NCBI RefSeq assembly: GCF_027924565.1
Contig: NZ_AP027041.1
Location: forward strand, 1,984,001-2,048,000
Length of the DNA stretch: 64,000 bases
Reading direction: 5' to 3'
DNA from: Lysobacter auxotrophicus
Lineage (GTDB): Bacteria > Pseudomonadota > Gammaproteobacteria > Xanthomonadales > Xanthomonadaceae
The position numbers and the translations under genes are program-made. Below the pieces are notes generated by a model, which saw nothing but the letters and a program-made list of their open reading frames with translations, did not search any database and was not told the DNA's origin. Positions 36,550 through 45,425 of the stretch are shown one piece after another; the stretch's first letter is position 1; each line of letters opens with the position of its first letter.

Positions 36550-37532
36550 TCCGCGACAGCGGTTCGTGGCGTCACACCGAGGTGGACGATGCGACCCAGG
36601 TCGGCGCCGCGCGACGCCAGGTCGCGCTGGTGTGCGAGGAGGCGGGCATCGCGGAAGACCTCGCGGCGAAGGCGAGCCTCGCCGCGGTCGAACTGGCCAC
36701 CAACCTGCACAAGCACGCGCGCCGCGGGCGGCTGTTCGTCCGTGCAACGCCGGCGCAGGGGAAGGGCGACCGGGCGATCGACGTGGTCTCCGTCGACCAC
36801 GGCCCCGGCATGGACCTGCAGCGCTGTTTCGCCGACGGCTTCTCCACCTCGCAGACCTCCGGCTCCGGCCTGGGCGCGCTGCGGCGGCTGGCGTCGCTGT
36901 TCGATGCGTACTCCGACGCGGCCGGCAGCGTGATCTTCGCCCGCGTGGGCAAGGCCGCGACGCCGGTGGAATACGGCTCGCTCGCGATCCCGCTTCGCGG
37001 CGAACTCCTCAGCGGCGATCAGTGGACGCTGGTGGCCGACGTCGCCGGCTGGTCGCTGGTGATGGCCGATGGCCTCGGGCACGGCCCGCTGGCGCATGCG
37101 GCCTCGGCGGCGACCGTCGGGCTGCGCGAGCTGCGCGGCTCGCCCGCACAGTTGCTCGCGCGCGCCCACGAGGCCAGCCGCAGCACGCGCGGCAGCGCGG
37201 CCGCGGTCCTGCGTCGCAACGACACCGACGCCTCGTTCGACTTCGCCTCGGTCGGCAACCTGCAATGCGTGATCGACCGCCGCGACGACGTGCAGACGCT
37301 GGTCAGCCAGAACGGCACCGTCGGCGGGGCGTTCCCGTCCGTGCGCGAGACGCGCGTGCCCGGCGGCGAGCGCAGCCTGTCGATCCTGCACACCGACGGG
37401 CTGTCCACGCGCTGGTCGCTGGAGCGCTACCCCGGCCTGCGCACGCGCCACCCGCAGGTGGTGTGCGGCGTCCTGTTCCGCGATTGCTATCGTGGCCGGG
37501 ACGACGCCACCATCGTAGCCATCCGGAGTTGA
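36540..37532 (+). CDS. RsbW-like ATPase fused to RsbX-like PP2C phosphatase
   Basis: The 330-residue protein has an N-terminal GHKL ATPase domain (about 1-135: AAVELATNLHKHA, DHGPGMD, GSGLGALRR). Its C-terminal SpoIIE/RsbX-type PP2C domain (about 140-330) has metal-binding acidic residues in VMADGLGHG, HTDGLS and RDDATIVAI. RsbX resets the stressosome by dephosphorylating RsbS and RsbR. The extra ATPase domain suggests partner-switching control. It starts inside rsbT (10-bp overlap) and ends 3 bp before a histidine kinase. Confidence 0.88.
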   Translation: MEVIRDSGSWRHTEVDDATQVGAARRQVALVCEEAGIAEDLAAKASLAAVELATNLHKHARRGRLFVRATPAQGKGDRAIDVVSVDHGPGMDLQRCFADGFSTSQTSGSGLGALRRLASLFDAYSDAAGSVIFARVGKAATPVEYGSLAIPLRGELLSGDQWTLVADVAGWSLVMADGLGHGPLAHAASAATVGLRELRGSPAQLLARAHEASRSTRGSAAAVLRRNDTDASFDFASVGNLQCVIDRRDDVQTLVSQNGTVGGAFPSVRETRVPGGERSLSILHTDGLSTRWSLERYPGLRTRHPQVVCGVLFRDCYRGRDDATIVAIRS

Positions 37533-37535
37533 CCG

Positions 37536-38393
37536 ATGACCGGCCCCGAACAGGATCTTCAAGCCGCGCAGCGTGAGATCGAGCTGCTGCGCGAGGAACT
37601 GGCCGAGACCAACCAGGGCGTGCTGGCCCTGTACGCCGAGCTCGACGACAAGGCCGAGGAGCTGCGCCAGGTCTCGGAGCTGAAGAGCCGCTTCCTGTCG
37701 TACATGAGCCACGAATTCCGCACGCCGCTGGTCTCGATCCAGAGCATGGCGCGGCTGCTGCTGGAGCGTTACGACGGCCCGCTGTCGGAAGAACAGGAAA
37801 AGCAGGTCGCCTTCATCCAGGCGTCCTCGCAGGAAATGAGCGAGATGGTCGACGACCTGCTGGACCTGGCGAAGGTCGAGGCCGGCAAGATCACCATTTC
37901 CTCCGACTGGTTCGAGCTGATCGACCTGTTCGCCGCGCTGCGCGGCATGTTCAAGCCGATCATGACCTCCGACGCGGTGGACGTCGTGTTCGAGGAACCC
38001 GTCGGCGTGCCGCCGCTGTTCTCCGACAACCAGAAGGTCGCGCAGATCCTGCGCAACTTCATTTCCAACGCGCTCAAGTTCACCCAGCAGGGGGCCGTCA
38101 CGATTTCGGCACGGCCCGAGCCCGAAAATCACGTGCGCCTGTCGGTGACGGACACCGGCATCGGCATCGCCGAAAGCGACCTGCCGCACCTGTTCGACGA
38201 GTTCACCCAGGTGCGCTCGCTGCGGACCCCGGCATGGCGCGGCACCGGGCTGGGGCTTTCGGTGTGCCGGCGCTTCGCGGAGCTGCTAGGCGGCCGGGTC
38301 GAGGTGCGCAGCAAGGTGGGGGAGGGGTCGACGTTCTCGGTGATCCTGCCCATCCAACGTCCGCCTGAAGCGACGCAGGAGGTCGCAAGTTGA
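37536..38393 (+). CDS. Soluble histidine kinase of the stressosome operon
   Basis: The 285-residue protein starts with a coiled coil (about 5-50), then HisKA with the phospho-histidine in YMSHEFRTPL and a HATPase domain with NFISNALKFT, DTGIGI and GTGLGLSV. It has no membrane helix or sensor domain, so its input is probably protein contact with stressosome parts, perhaps RsbT. Its stop overlaps the next ATG by 1 bp. This follows the Vibrio-type arrangement in which a stressosome operon feeds a two-component pair. Confidence 0.9.
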   Translation: MTGPEQDLQAAQREIELLREELAETNQGVLALYAELDDKAEELRQVSELKSRFLSYMSHEFRTPLVSIQSMARLLLERYDGPLSEEQEKQVAFIQASSQEMSEMVDDLLDLAKVEAGKITISSDWFELIDLFAALRGMFKPIMTSDAVDVVFEEPVGVPPLFSDNQKVAQILRNFISNALKFTQQGAVTISARPEPENHVRLSVTDTGIGIAESDLPHLFDEFTQVRSLRTPAWRGTGLGLSVCRRFAELLGGRVEVRSKVGEGSTFSVILPIQRPPEATQEVAS

Positions 38394-40264
38394 TGGTCAT
38401 CGCCACCGCGCTCGAGCGTCCCGTCCTGCTGGTGGACGACACCAATGCCACGCGCTACGCCACGCGCCGCATGCTGACCGCGCACGGCCTGAAGGTGATC
38501 GAGGCAACGACCGGCGAGGAAGCGCTGCAGCTCGCCGCCGCGTGCGACGCCGTGGTGCTCGACGTCAACCTGCCCGACATGGACGGCTTCGAGGTCTGCC
38601 GCAAGCTGCGCGAAGACCCCGCGACGCTGTCGGTGCCCGTGCTGCACCTGAGCGCGCAGCACATGCAGGACGCCGACAAGGTCAGCGGCCTGGATGCCGG
38701 CGCCGACGCGTACCTGACCCATCCGGTCGGCGCCGACGTGCTGGTGGCGACCATCAACGCGCTGGTGCGCGCACGCAAGGCCGAACGCGCGCAGCAGGGC
38801 CTGCGGCTGCAGCTGGAATCGGTGATCGACAGCGCGCCGGTGCCGATCGGCGTGTTCGACCTCGCCGGCCGGCTGATGCGCAGCAACGACGGATTCCGCG
38901 CCTACCTGCCCGGACTGGCCGATGCGCCGCAGGCGCTGCCGCTGTTCCTGCGCGATGCCTTCATCCGCGTGGTCGGCGGCGAACACGTGCTGTCGGGCAC
39001 GACGATGCTCGACGACGAAACCCCTTCGCCGCGCTTCGTCGAATGGCGCGTGGCGCGCGTGGAGGACGACGGCCTGGTGGTCGTGCTGTCCGATCGCACG
39101 CTGGAACACAACTTCGCCACCGAACGCGAGCGGTTGCTCTCGCGCGAGCGTTCCGCGCGTTCGGAAGCCGAGTCCGCCTACCAGGCGAAGGACGCGTTCC
39201 TCGCGCTGGTGTCGCACGAACTGCGCAATCCGCTGAACACCATTTCCATGTGGTCGGCGATGCTGCGCCGCCCCGACGCGCTGCCGCTGCTGGAGCAGGG
39301 CCTGGCCACCATCGAGCGCAGCGCGCAGCTGCAGGCGCGCCTGCTCGGCGACCTGCTGGATGCGTCGCGTGCCAGCGCCGGCAAGCTCGACATCGTGCGT
39401 ACGCCCATGGACTTCAGCGCGGTCGTGCGCGATGCGCTCGCCTCCGCCGACGAGCTCGCGCAGGGCCGGCAGATCACGTTCGACGTCGAACTGTCCCCGG
39501 AGGCGCCGATGCTCGGCGACCCGGCGCGACTGCACCAGGTCGTGTGGAACCTGCTGAGCAACGCGATCAAGTTTTCCGAACCCGGCAGCCGCGTGGCCGT
39601 GCAGTTGCACGGCGATGCGGACGGCCTGCGGCTCACGGTGTCGGACACCGGCATCGGGTTCGAGCCCGAGGATGCGACCTCGCTGTTCGAACGGTTCCGG
39701 CAGGCTTCGAGCGCACGCACGACCAAGTCCGGCGGCCTTGGCCTGGGTTTGGCGATCGTGCGCGACATCGTGATGCTGCACGGTGGCGAAGTGAGTGGCG
39801 AAAGTCCCGGGCCGGGTCGCGGTGCGGCGTTCACGGTGCGGCTGCCCCTCGCCGAGCCCGGCCGCATGCCGGCGAGCGATCTGGGCGTCATGGCCTCGCA
39901 GCGCGTGCTGCTGGTGGAAGACGACACCGAAGCGCGCCGCCTGATGAAACTGACGCTGGAAGAACACGGCGCCAAGGTGCGCGAAGCCGGTTCGGCGGAA
40001 CTCGCGCAGGTGCTGCTGGCCGCGGAAACCTTCGACCTGATCGTGTCCGATGTCGGGCTGCCGGGCATGGACGGCATCGAACTGATGCGCCGCATCCGCG
40101 CCCAGGCCGGCCCCAACCAGCGCACGCCCGCGCTGGCCGTCACCGCCTACGCGCGCGACCTGGACGTCGCGAGCGTCCACGCCGTCGGCTTCGACGCGCA
40201 CGTGTCCAAGCCCGTGGACATGACCGGGCTGCTCGGGCAGATCGCGAGCCTGATCAGCCGCTGA
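38393..40264 (+). CDS. REC-PAS-HisKA-HATPase-REC hybrid histidine kinase
   Basis: The 623-residue cytoplasmic protein begins with a receiver (VLLVDDTNATR, VVLDVNLPDMDG). In its C-terminal part the usual KP lysine is replaced (LTHPVGAD). A PAS domain (about 140-240), HisKA (LVSHELRNPL), HATPase (NLLSNAIKFS, GLGLGLAI) and a complete C-terminal receiver (LLVEDDTE, IVSDVGLPGMDG, HVSKPVD) follow. The ATG at 38393 overlaps the previous stop; a TTG one codon earlier also fits. It is probably the terminal relay of the stressosome module. The output protein is not in the window. Confidence 0.9.
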   Translation: MVIATALERPVLLVDDTNATRYATRRMLTAHGLKVIEATTGEEALQLAAACDAVVLDVNLPDMDGFEVCRKLREDPATLSVPVLHLSAQHMQDADKVSGLDAGADAYLTHPVGADVLVATINALVRARKAERAQQGLRLQLESVIDSAPVPIGVFDLAGRLMRSNDGFRAYLPGLADAPQALPLFLRDAFIRVVGGEHVLSGTTMLDDETPSPRFVEWRVARVEDDGLVVVLSDRTLEHNFATERERLLSRERSARSEAESAYQAKDAFLALVSHELRNPLNTISMWSAMLRRPDALPLLEQGLATIERSAQLQARLLGDLLDASRASAGKLDIVRTPMDFSAVVRDALASADELAQGRQITFDVELSPEAPMLGDPARLHQVVWNLLSNAIKFSEPGSRVAVQLHGDADGLRLTVSDTGIGFEPEDATSLFERFRQASSARTTKSGGLGLGLAIVRDIVMLHGGEVSGESPGPGRGAAFTVRLPLAEPGRMPASDLGVMASQRVLLVEDDTEARRLMKLTLEEHGAKVREAGSAELAQVLLAAETFDLIVSDVGLPGMDGIELMRRIRAQAGPNQRTPALAVTAYARDLDVASVHAVGFDAHVSKPVDMTGLLGQIASLISR

Positions 40265-40297
40265 TGCGGTGGCGGTCGGCGATGCCGATCGCCGCGG

Positions 40298-40672
40298 CTA
40301 TCGGCTCTGCGCGATCATCAGCACGTAGCCGTCGGGATCGAGCAGGCGGAACTCGCCGGCTGGCATGTAGAACGGCCGTTTGATCGGACCGGGCCGATGC
40401 CCCAGCGCATCGAGCGCGGCACGCGCCTGCTCGACGTCGTCGCAATACAGGTAGAACAGCACCGCCTGCAGGCCGGCATCCACCGGCCCGTCGGCGCGCC
40501 CCACCATGAGGTGGGCGCTGCCGCTTTCCAGCCACGCCCAGATGCGGCCGTCGCCGCCTTCGCCGGCGACGCTGTTGCCGACGGTGAACCCCAGGTCCGC
40601 ATAGAAGCGGATGCTTCGCTCGACGTCGGCGACATGCGCGAAGGCGACGAGCTGCGTGGTGATCGGTTTCAT
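40298..40672 (-). CDS. VOC (glyoxalase/bleomycin-resistance-like) family protein
   Basis: The 124-residue protein has two beta-alpha-beta-beta-beta modules of the vicinal oxygen chelate fold, with VADVERSIRFYADLGF at the start and FRLLDPDGYVLMIAQ at the end. Candidate metal ligands include H in the second strand area and the terminal E in AGEFRLLDPDG. Substrate is unknown. The ATG at 40672 starts the homology; the frame extends 22 codons upstream without similarity. It stands alone between two convergent units. Confidence 0.85.
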   Translation of the reverse strand: MKPITTQLVAFAHVADVERSIRFYADLGFTVGNSVAGEGGDGRIWAWLESGSAHLMVGRADGPVDAGLQAVLFYLYCDDVEQARAALDALGHRPGPIKRPFYMPAGEFRLLDPDGYVLMIAQSR

Positions 40673-40766
40673 GCGGACGTCCCGGCCGAATAGTGGGTGA
40701 TCGTCGCGATGATCGTCGTTCGCGCCGGAGGCGGGCAAGCAACCTCGAACGGTTGCCCGCGGTCGC

Positions 40767-42248
40767 TCACGTCACCACTTCGAGATCCGAAAGTCGCCAC
40801 TGCTTGTCGAAGAACGCCTTCGTCGGGCCGTAGGCGCGGAACATGAGTTCGAATCCGCGCTGCGGATCGGTCGGCACCCAGTTGGACTCCTTGCCGGCGG
40901 GCGCTTTCGGCCCGAAGTAGAGATCGACCGAACCGTCGTCGTTCTTCTGCACCTCGCTCGCGTTGGACGCGCGGCTGGCGCGATCCATGTTGCGAATCAG
41001 CGCGTGCGTCTGGCGGTCGTATGCAGTGACCGACCAGTACTGCTCGACGGGTGCATTCGCCGGCACATGCAGGCGGTAGGTCTTGCCGCCGTCCAGTTCG
41101 CGGCCATCCTTGTCCTTCGTCGCGATCAGGTAGAACTGGCCGCTGCCCAGTCGCTTGATCCCGATGTAGCCGTAGGTGTACGTGAGCCCGCGATGATCGA
41201 CCGGATAGTGGTCCGCCTCGTTGAACTCGGCCTGCGCGGCCTTCACCAGGTCCGGATGCGTGGGGTACATCCAGTGCGTGCCGTCGTAGAAGACGGGCAT
41301 GCCCGCGTCATATTGCGCGGCGAGGTAGCGCTGCGCCTCGCGGATGCCGGCATCAAGCGCTTGCGTGGTCCGTGCATCGGGCGCGAAGGGCTTTCCTTTC
41401 TCGATGCCCAGCGTCCTGAGCATGTCGATCATCGCGCGATCGCGGTCGAACCACGGCTCCGCCTGGACGATCCGGTCGAGGTGTTCGTAGAAGCTCGCGT
41501 CGTACTTGATGGTCGAATCGAACACCACGTCCTTGACGTCGGTGAAGACCGTCTCGGGCGGGCTGGCGGCCTGCGACAGGGGATACACGCGTACCTTCCT
41601 GCCGTATGCGATGGAGGCGGCCACGTCCGCGTCGGAATGGCTCTTCAGGTTCGAGCGGAACAGCGCATAGGTACCGAACGTTCCCGGTCGCAGCGGTGTG
41701 TAGCCGGCGGGCACGTCACCTTGGAAACCGGGCGGCAGCATCACGAATTTGACGCCCTGTCCCTTGTCGACGCCCAACAACCCCGCGTCCTCCAGCGGCG
41801 CCTGCCACAGGTTGACGATGTTCGCGTTGAGCGATCCCTCCGGTCCCGCGGGCGGTACCTCGATCACGATGGGTCCGACGTCCTTCGTGTTGAGGAAGGA
41901 CATGAAGTAGATCGTGTCCGGGTTCGGGGTGAGGGTCTGGTTGTGCCAGTCCAGCGGGCGGCCCCAGAAGATCACCTGGTTCACCTTGCCCGGTGTCTGC
42001 GTCAGCATCTGCTGCAACATCAGGTCGTAGTTGACGGCCGACATGCCCCAGATCGCCGCTTCCGTCGCCCGACGTTCGATCGCGCGCGTCATCACGTCGC
42101 CGGCGTCACCGGGCGTTGCCGCCGGTGCGGCCGCGGTCGTGTCCGGTGCGGGATTCGCCGCGGGCTGCTCAGCCGGGCGCTGGCATCCGCCGACCATGCC
42201 GACCGCAATCATCATCGCGGCTACGTTGCACACTCCGATCGCACGCAT
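40767..42248 (-). CDS. DUF1254/DUF1214 domain lipoprotein
   Basis: The 493-residue protein has a lipoprotein signal with lipobox VGGC (Cys22), a low-complexity Pro/Ala/Thr linker (25-50), a DUF1254 domain (about 55-190: WGMSAVNYDLMLQQM, NPDTIYFMSFLN) and a C-terminal DUF1214 domain (about 370-480, with YRLHVPANAPVEQYWSVTAYD). The family is widespread and periplasmic, and its function is unknown. It is likely anchored in the outer membrane. No operon partner is evident. Confidence 0.88.
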   Translation of the reverse strand: MRAIGVCNVAAMMIAVGMVGGCQRPAEQPAANPAPDTTAAAPAATPGDAGDVMTRAIERRATEAAIWGMSAVNYDLMLQQMLTQTPGKVNQVIFWGRPLDWHNQTLTPNPDTIYFMSFLNTKDVGPIVIEVPPAGPEGSLNANIVNLWQAPLEDAGLLGVDKGQGVKFVMLPPGFQGDVPAGYTPLRPGTFGTYALFRSNLKSHSDADVAASIAYGRKVRVYPLSQAASPPETVFTDVKDVVFDSTIKYDASFYEHLDRIVQAEPWFDRDRAMIDMLRTLGIEKGKPFAPDARTTQALDAGIREAQRYLAAQYDAGMPVFYDGTHWMYPTHPDLVKAAQAEFNEADHYPVDHRGLTYTYGYIGIKRLGSGQFYLIATKDKDGRELDGGKTYRLHVPANAPVEQYWSVTAYDRQTHALIRNMDRASRASNASEVQKNDDGSVDLYFGPKAPAGKESNWVPTDPQRGFELMFRAYGPTKAFFDKQWRLSDLEVVT

Positions 42249-42336
42249 GCTGCACTCCGTGGCTGAGGTCGGTGCGTACAGGATGCGTGCAGGGTCAGTG
42301 AACGCCGTGTCTACTCAACGTTGCAACGCCAACAAC

Positions 42337-43788
42337 CTAGAGAATCACCCCGCGCGAGCCCTGCGCGGCGCGTGGCGTCCGGAACGGCATCGTCGACCAG
42401 AGGTCCGCGATGCGCTTCACGGCCTCGATCAACTCGTCTTCCGGTCGCACGTAGGGGATGCGCAGCCACTGGTCGTTGCCGCCTTCCACGCTGAACATCG
42501 GTCCGGGCGGGACGTGGACGCCGACGGCCTCCAGGTTCGCCGCGAGCTGCGTGGCGCTGCCGTGCGGCAACTGCAGCCACAGCGTCATGCCTCCGTCGGG
42601 CAGGCGGAAACGCCAATCCGGGAGTCGTTCGGCGATGGCGTGGGCGAGGGCGTCGCGGCGTCGGCGGAGTTGTTCGCGACGCAGGGCGATGACCTCGCCG
42701 TCGTCCAGCAATTCGGTCACCACCAACTGGTCGAAGAGCGCCGTGCCGAGGTCGAGCTGCAACCTGGCCTGGATGAGCCGATCGACCAGATCGTGCGGCG
42801 CACGGATCCATCCGACGCGCAATCCGCTCCATAGCAGCTTCGAGACGCTGCCGATGGTGATGGCGCCGGGTGCGTGCGCGGCGAAGGGCAGGGGCATGCC
42901 GGCGTCCGTCAACGCGATGGCCTGCAGCGATTCGTCCACGATCGGGATCGTGCGCGTCGCATGCAGTGCGGCGGCGTAGCGTTCGCGCTGGTCGTCGCGC
43001 ATCAGCAGGCCGGTGGGATTCTGGAAGTCGGGGATCAGATGGGCCAGGTGCGGCCGCGTTTGCCGGAGCGTGGCTTCGATGCCGCCCAGGTCCCAGCCTT
43101 CCTCGCCGAGCACGTCGCCCATCGGCGATGCGACCAGGCGCGCGCCACCCAGGCGCAGCGCTTCGATCGCGTTGGGGTAGACCGGCGATTCGATCATCAC
43201 CCGGTCGCCGAATCGCGACAGTGCCCGCGCGACGACGGCCGTAGCCGCGAGTGCGCCGGAGGTGACCATGATCTGTTCGGGATCGGTCGGCAGGCCACGC
43301 CGCGCGTACATCCGGGCGATCAGGTCGCGCAGGGTCGGCAGTCCGGTGGGGCGATGGCCGTCGCTTCCGAGGTAGCTGGGAAGCCGTTCGAGCGCGCGTT
43401 CGTACGCCGGGGCGATGCCGGCAATGGCGGACGTCGAGGCGCAGTTGAGGTCGATGGCGCCGTCGGGCGCATGGCCGCTTGCGACCGAGCGCAGCGCATG
43501 TTCGTGCGCGCGCCGATGCTCTTCGGGAACGGCGGCGAACGTGCCCGCACCCTGGCGCGCGGTCGCGAATCCCGCGGCGACCAGATCGGCGTAAGCGCGC
43601 GTCACCGTATTGCGCGAAACCGCGAGCGCCTGCGACACGGCGCGCTCGCTGGGCAGGCGCGTGCCCAGCGGAATGCGGCCGTCTCCGATGAGTTCCTGCA
43701 GCGCCTGCCGAAGCCCGCGGTACGCCGGCTTGCGCGGGAACTGGACGATCAGGGTGGCCAGGTGTTCTGGCGTGAGCGAGCGGTTCAT
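42337..43788 (-). CDS. MocR-type regulator (GntR HTH fused to aminotransferase fold)
   Basis: The 483-residue protein has an N-terminal winged HTH of GntR type (about 10-75: LPSERAVSQALAVSRNTVTR) and a class-I aminotransferase-like domain (about 110-470), with PLP lysine in GSVSKLLWSG. MocR proteins use PLP as effector. It is divergent from the yczE-like gene, the same pairing as yczR-yczE in Bacillus, so it probably regulates that gene. The ATG at 43788 is used; the frame is open six codons further. Confidence 0.9.
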   Translation of the reverse strand: MNRSLTPEHLATLIVQFPRKPAYRGLRQALQELIGDGRIPLGTRLPSERAVSQALAVSRNTVTRAYADLVAAGFATARQGAGTFAAVPEEHRRAHEHALRSVASGHAPDGAIDLNCASTSAIAGIAPAYERALERLPSYLGSDGHRPTGLPTLRDLIARMYARRGLPTDPEQIMVTSGALAATAVVARALSRFGDRVMIESPVYPNAIEALRLGGARLVASPMGDVLGEEGWDLGGIEATLRQTRPHLAHLIPDFQNPTGLLMRDDQRERYAAALHATRTIPIVDESLQAIALTDAGMPLPFAAHAPGAITIGSVSKLLWSGLRVGWIRAPHDLVDRLIQARLQLDLGTALFDQLVVTELLDDGEVIALRREQLRRRRDALAHAIAERLPDWRFRLPDGGMTLWLQLPHGSATQLAANLEAVGVHVPPGPMFSVEGGNDQWLRIPYVRPEDELIEAVKRIADLWSTMPFRTPRAAQGSRGVIL

Positions 43789-43849
43789 GAGGCCACTATG
43801 GCGCAACTGGATCTAGGGAGTAGTGCCAATCGTGCAGATACTGGCGCCC

Positions 43850-44518
43850 ATGAATCCGAACACCTCGCCCTTCGGCGTGGCCAACCTCGGCCCGCTCGCC
43901 CAACTGCGCGCCGGCCGCCTGACCGAACGTCTCGTGCGCCTGCTGGGTGGCCTGTGGCTGTACGGGGTGTCCAACGCGCTGCTGATGCAGAGCGCGCTTG
44001 GTGGTTCGCCGTGGGTCGTCTTCCATGAGGGTGCGGCCCGGCATCTGGAGATTTCACTCGGCGCGGTGATGGTGCTGGTCGCCGTGGCGGTGTTGCTGCT
44101 CTGGATCCCGCTGCGGCAGATGCCCGGCCTGGGAACCATCGCCAACACGCTGCTGCTCGGGCCGTTTACCGACCTCAATCTCCGGTTGCTGGAAGCGCCC
44201 GAGGCGTTGCCCCTGCGTTGGGCGTACCTGATCGGCGGCGTGGTGGCCTGCGGGATGGCCACTGCGCTTTACGTCGGTGCGCAACTGGGTCCCGGGCCGC
44301 GCGATGGCCTGATGACCGGCTTCGCGCGTCGCACCGGGCGTTCGATCCAGCGCGTGCGCACCTGCATCGAGATCGTGGTGCTCGCGATGGGTGTCGTGCT
44401 GGGCGGCACCGTGGGCATCGGCACGCTCGTGTTCGCGCTATGCGTGGGGCCTGTCACGCAGTTCTTCATGCGCTATCTGGTGCTGCGACTGGACGCGCCG
44501 GGCGATTCGATGAAGTAG
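43850..44518 (+). CDS. YczE/YitT-like membrane protein
   Basis: The 222-residue protein has five predicted helices, with YczE-type features: RLVRLLGGLWLYGVSNALLM, a GPRDGLMTGFARRTG loop and a final helix with GTVGIGTLVFALCVGPVTQFF. The family is of unknown transport or permease function. It faces a MocR regulator across 61 bp, which should hold the operator. The ATG at 43850 is chosen since sequence similarity begins there; a GTG nine codons earlier is open. Confidence 0.83.
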   Translation: MNPNTSPFGVANLGPLAQLRAGRLTERLVRLLGGLWLYGVSNALLMQSALGGSPWVVFHEGAARHLEISLGAVMVLVAVAVLLLWIPLRQMPGLGTIANTLLLGPFTDLNLRLLEAPEALPLRWAYLIGGVVACGMATALYVGAQLGPGPRDGLMTGFARRTGRSIQRVRTCIEIVVLAMGVVLGGTVGIGTLVFALCVGPVTQFFMRYLVLRLDAPGDSMK

Positions 44519-44591
44519 GCGTTGGCCGCCGCGTCGGGCTCGGCATCTTCAGGCGTTATGCGCCTTCTTCAATGCAACCCCAGGAGCTTGC

Positions 44592-45368
44592 ATGTCTCTT
44601 TTTCGTGGCGCGATGTTCGCGCTACTGATGGCTGTTGCGCCCGCCCTGCAGGCCACGAACGCGGCGCAAGCTGCGGTCGCCATCGAACGACCCGCCGACG
44701 TCGAGATCCGCGAAGTGGGCGAGGGCGTGTGGGTCCACACCTCGTACTACACCTATCCCGATGGCACGCGTTACCCCGCCAATGGACTCATCGTCCGTGA
44801 GGGCGACGGCCTTGTTCTCGTGGACACGGCATGGGGCGAGCTGGCCACGCTTGCGTTGCTCGACCGGATAGAAGCGAAGATCCAGCTTCCGGTGCGCCGC
44901 GCCGTGGTGTCCCATGCGCACGGTGATCGTCTTGCGGGCGCTGACGTCCTCGAAGCGCGAGGCATCGAGGTCTACGCGATGCCGCTGACTCAGCGACGGG
45001 CCATCGCGGAGGGCATGCCGGTTCCCGACCACACACTGGGCGAACTGGACACGCCAGGAGCCACCGTTCGATTCGGCCCCGTCGAACTCTTCCATCCCGG
45101 GCCGGGCCACGCACCGGACAACCTCATGGCGTGGGTTCCCTCCCAACGCGTGCTGTTCGGCGGATGCGCCGTGCGCGCGGCGGCTTCGAACTCACTCGGG
45201 AGCATCGCAGACGCAAACCTGACGGAGTGGCCCAAGGCCATCCGCCAGGCGCGCGCTCGATACGCAACGGCGAAGCTCGTCATTCCCGGGCACGGGGACG
45301 CAGGCGGGCCCGAATTGCTGGATCACACGCTGGCGCTGCTCGAAAAAATGCCTGAAACGGGGCCGTGA
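44592..45368 (+). CDS. Subclass B1 metallo-beta-lactamase, VIM-like
   Basis: The 258-residue periplasmic protein has a signal peptide (ending near ATNAAQA). All six zinc ligands of subclass B1 enzymes are present: H108, H110 and D112 (SHAHGDRLAG), H173 (GPGHAPDN), C192 (LFGGCAV) and H234 (IPGHGDAGG). RFGPVELFHPG, ADANLTEWP and VIPGHG strongly recall VIM-type enzymes. Family members hydrolyse beta-lactams, including carbapenems, with two zinc ions. No integron, IS element or cassette flanks it and base composition is like the neighbours, so it looks chromosomal. Activity and spectrum are not known from sequence. Confidence 0.9.
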   Translation: MSLFRGAMFALLMAVAPALQATNAAQAAVAIERPADVEIREVGEGVWVHTSYYTYPDGTRYPANGLIVREGDGLVLVDTAWGELATLALLDRIEAKIQLPVRRAVVSHAHGDRLAGADVLEARGIEVYAMPLTQRRAIAEGMPVPDHTLGELDTPGATVRFGPVELFHPGPGHAPDNLMAWVPSQRVLFGGCAVRAAASNSLGSIADANLTEWPKAIRQARARYATAKLVIPGHGDAGGPELLDHTLALLEKMPETGP

Positions 45369-45425
45369 GCCGCCAACGCAGCAGTGGCATCCGGACATGC
45401 AATCCCGGATGCCACCGTCCGCGGA

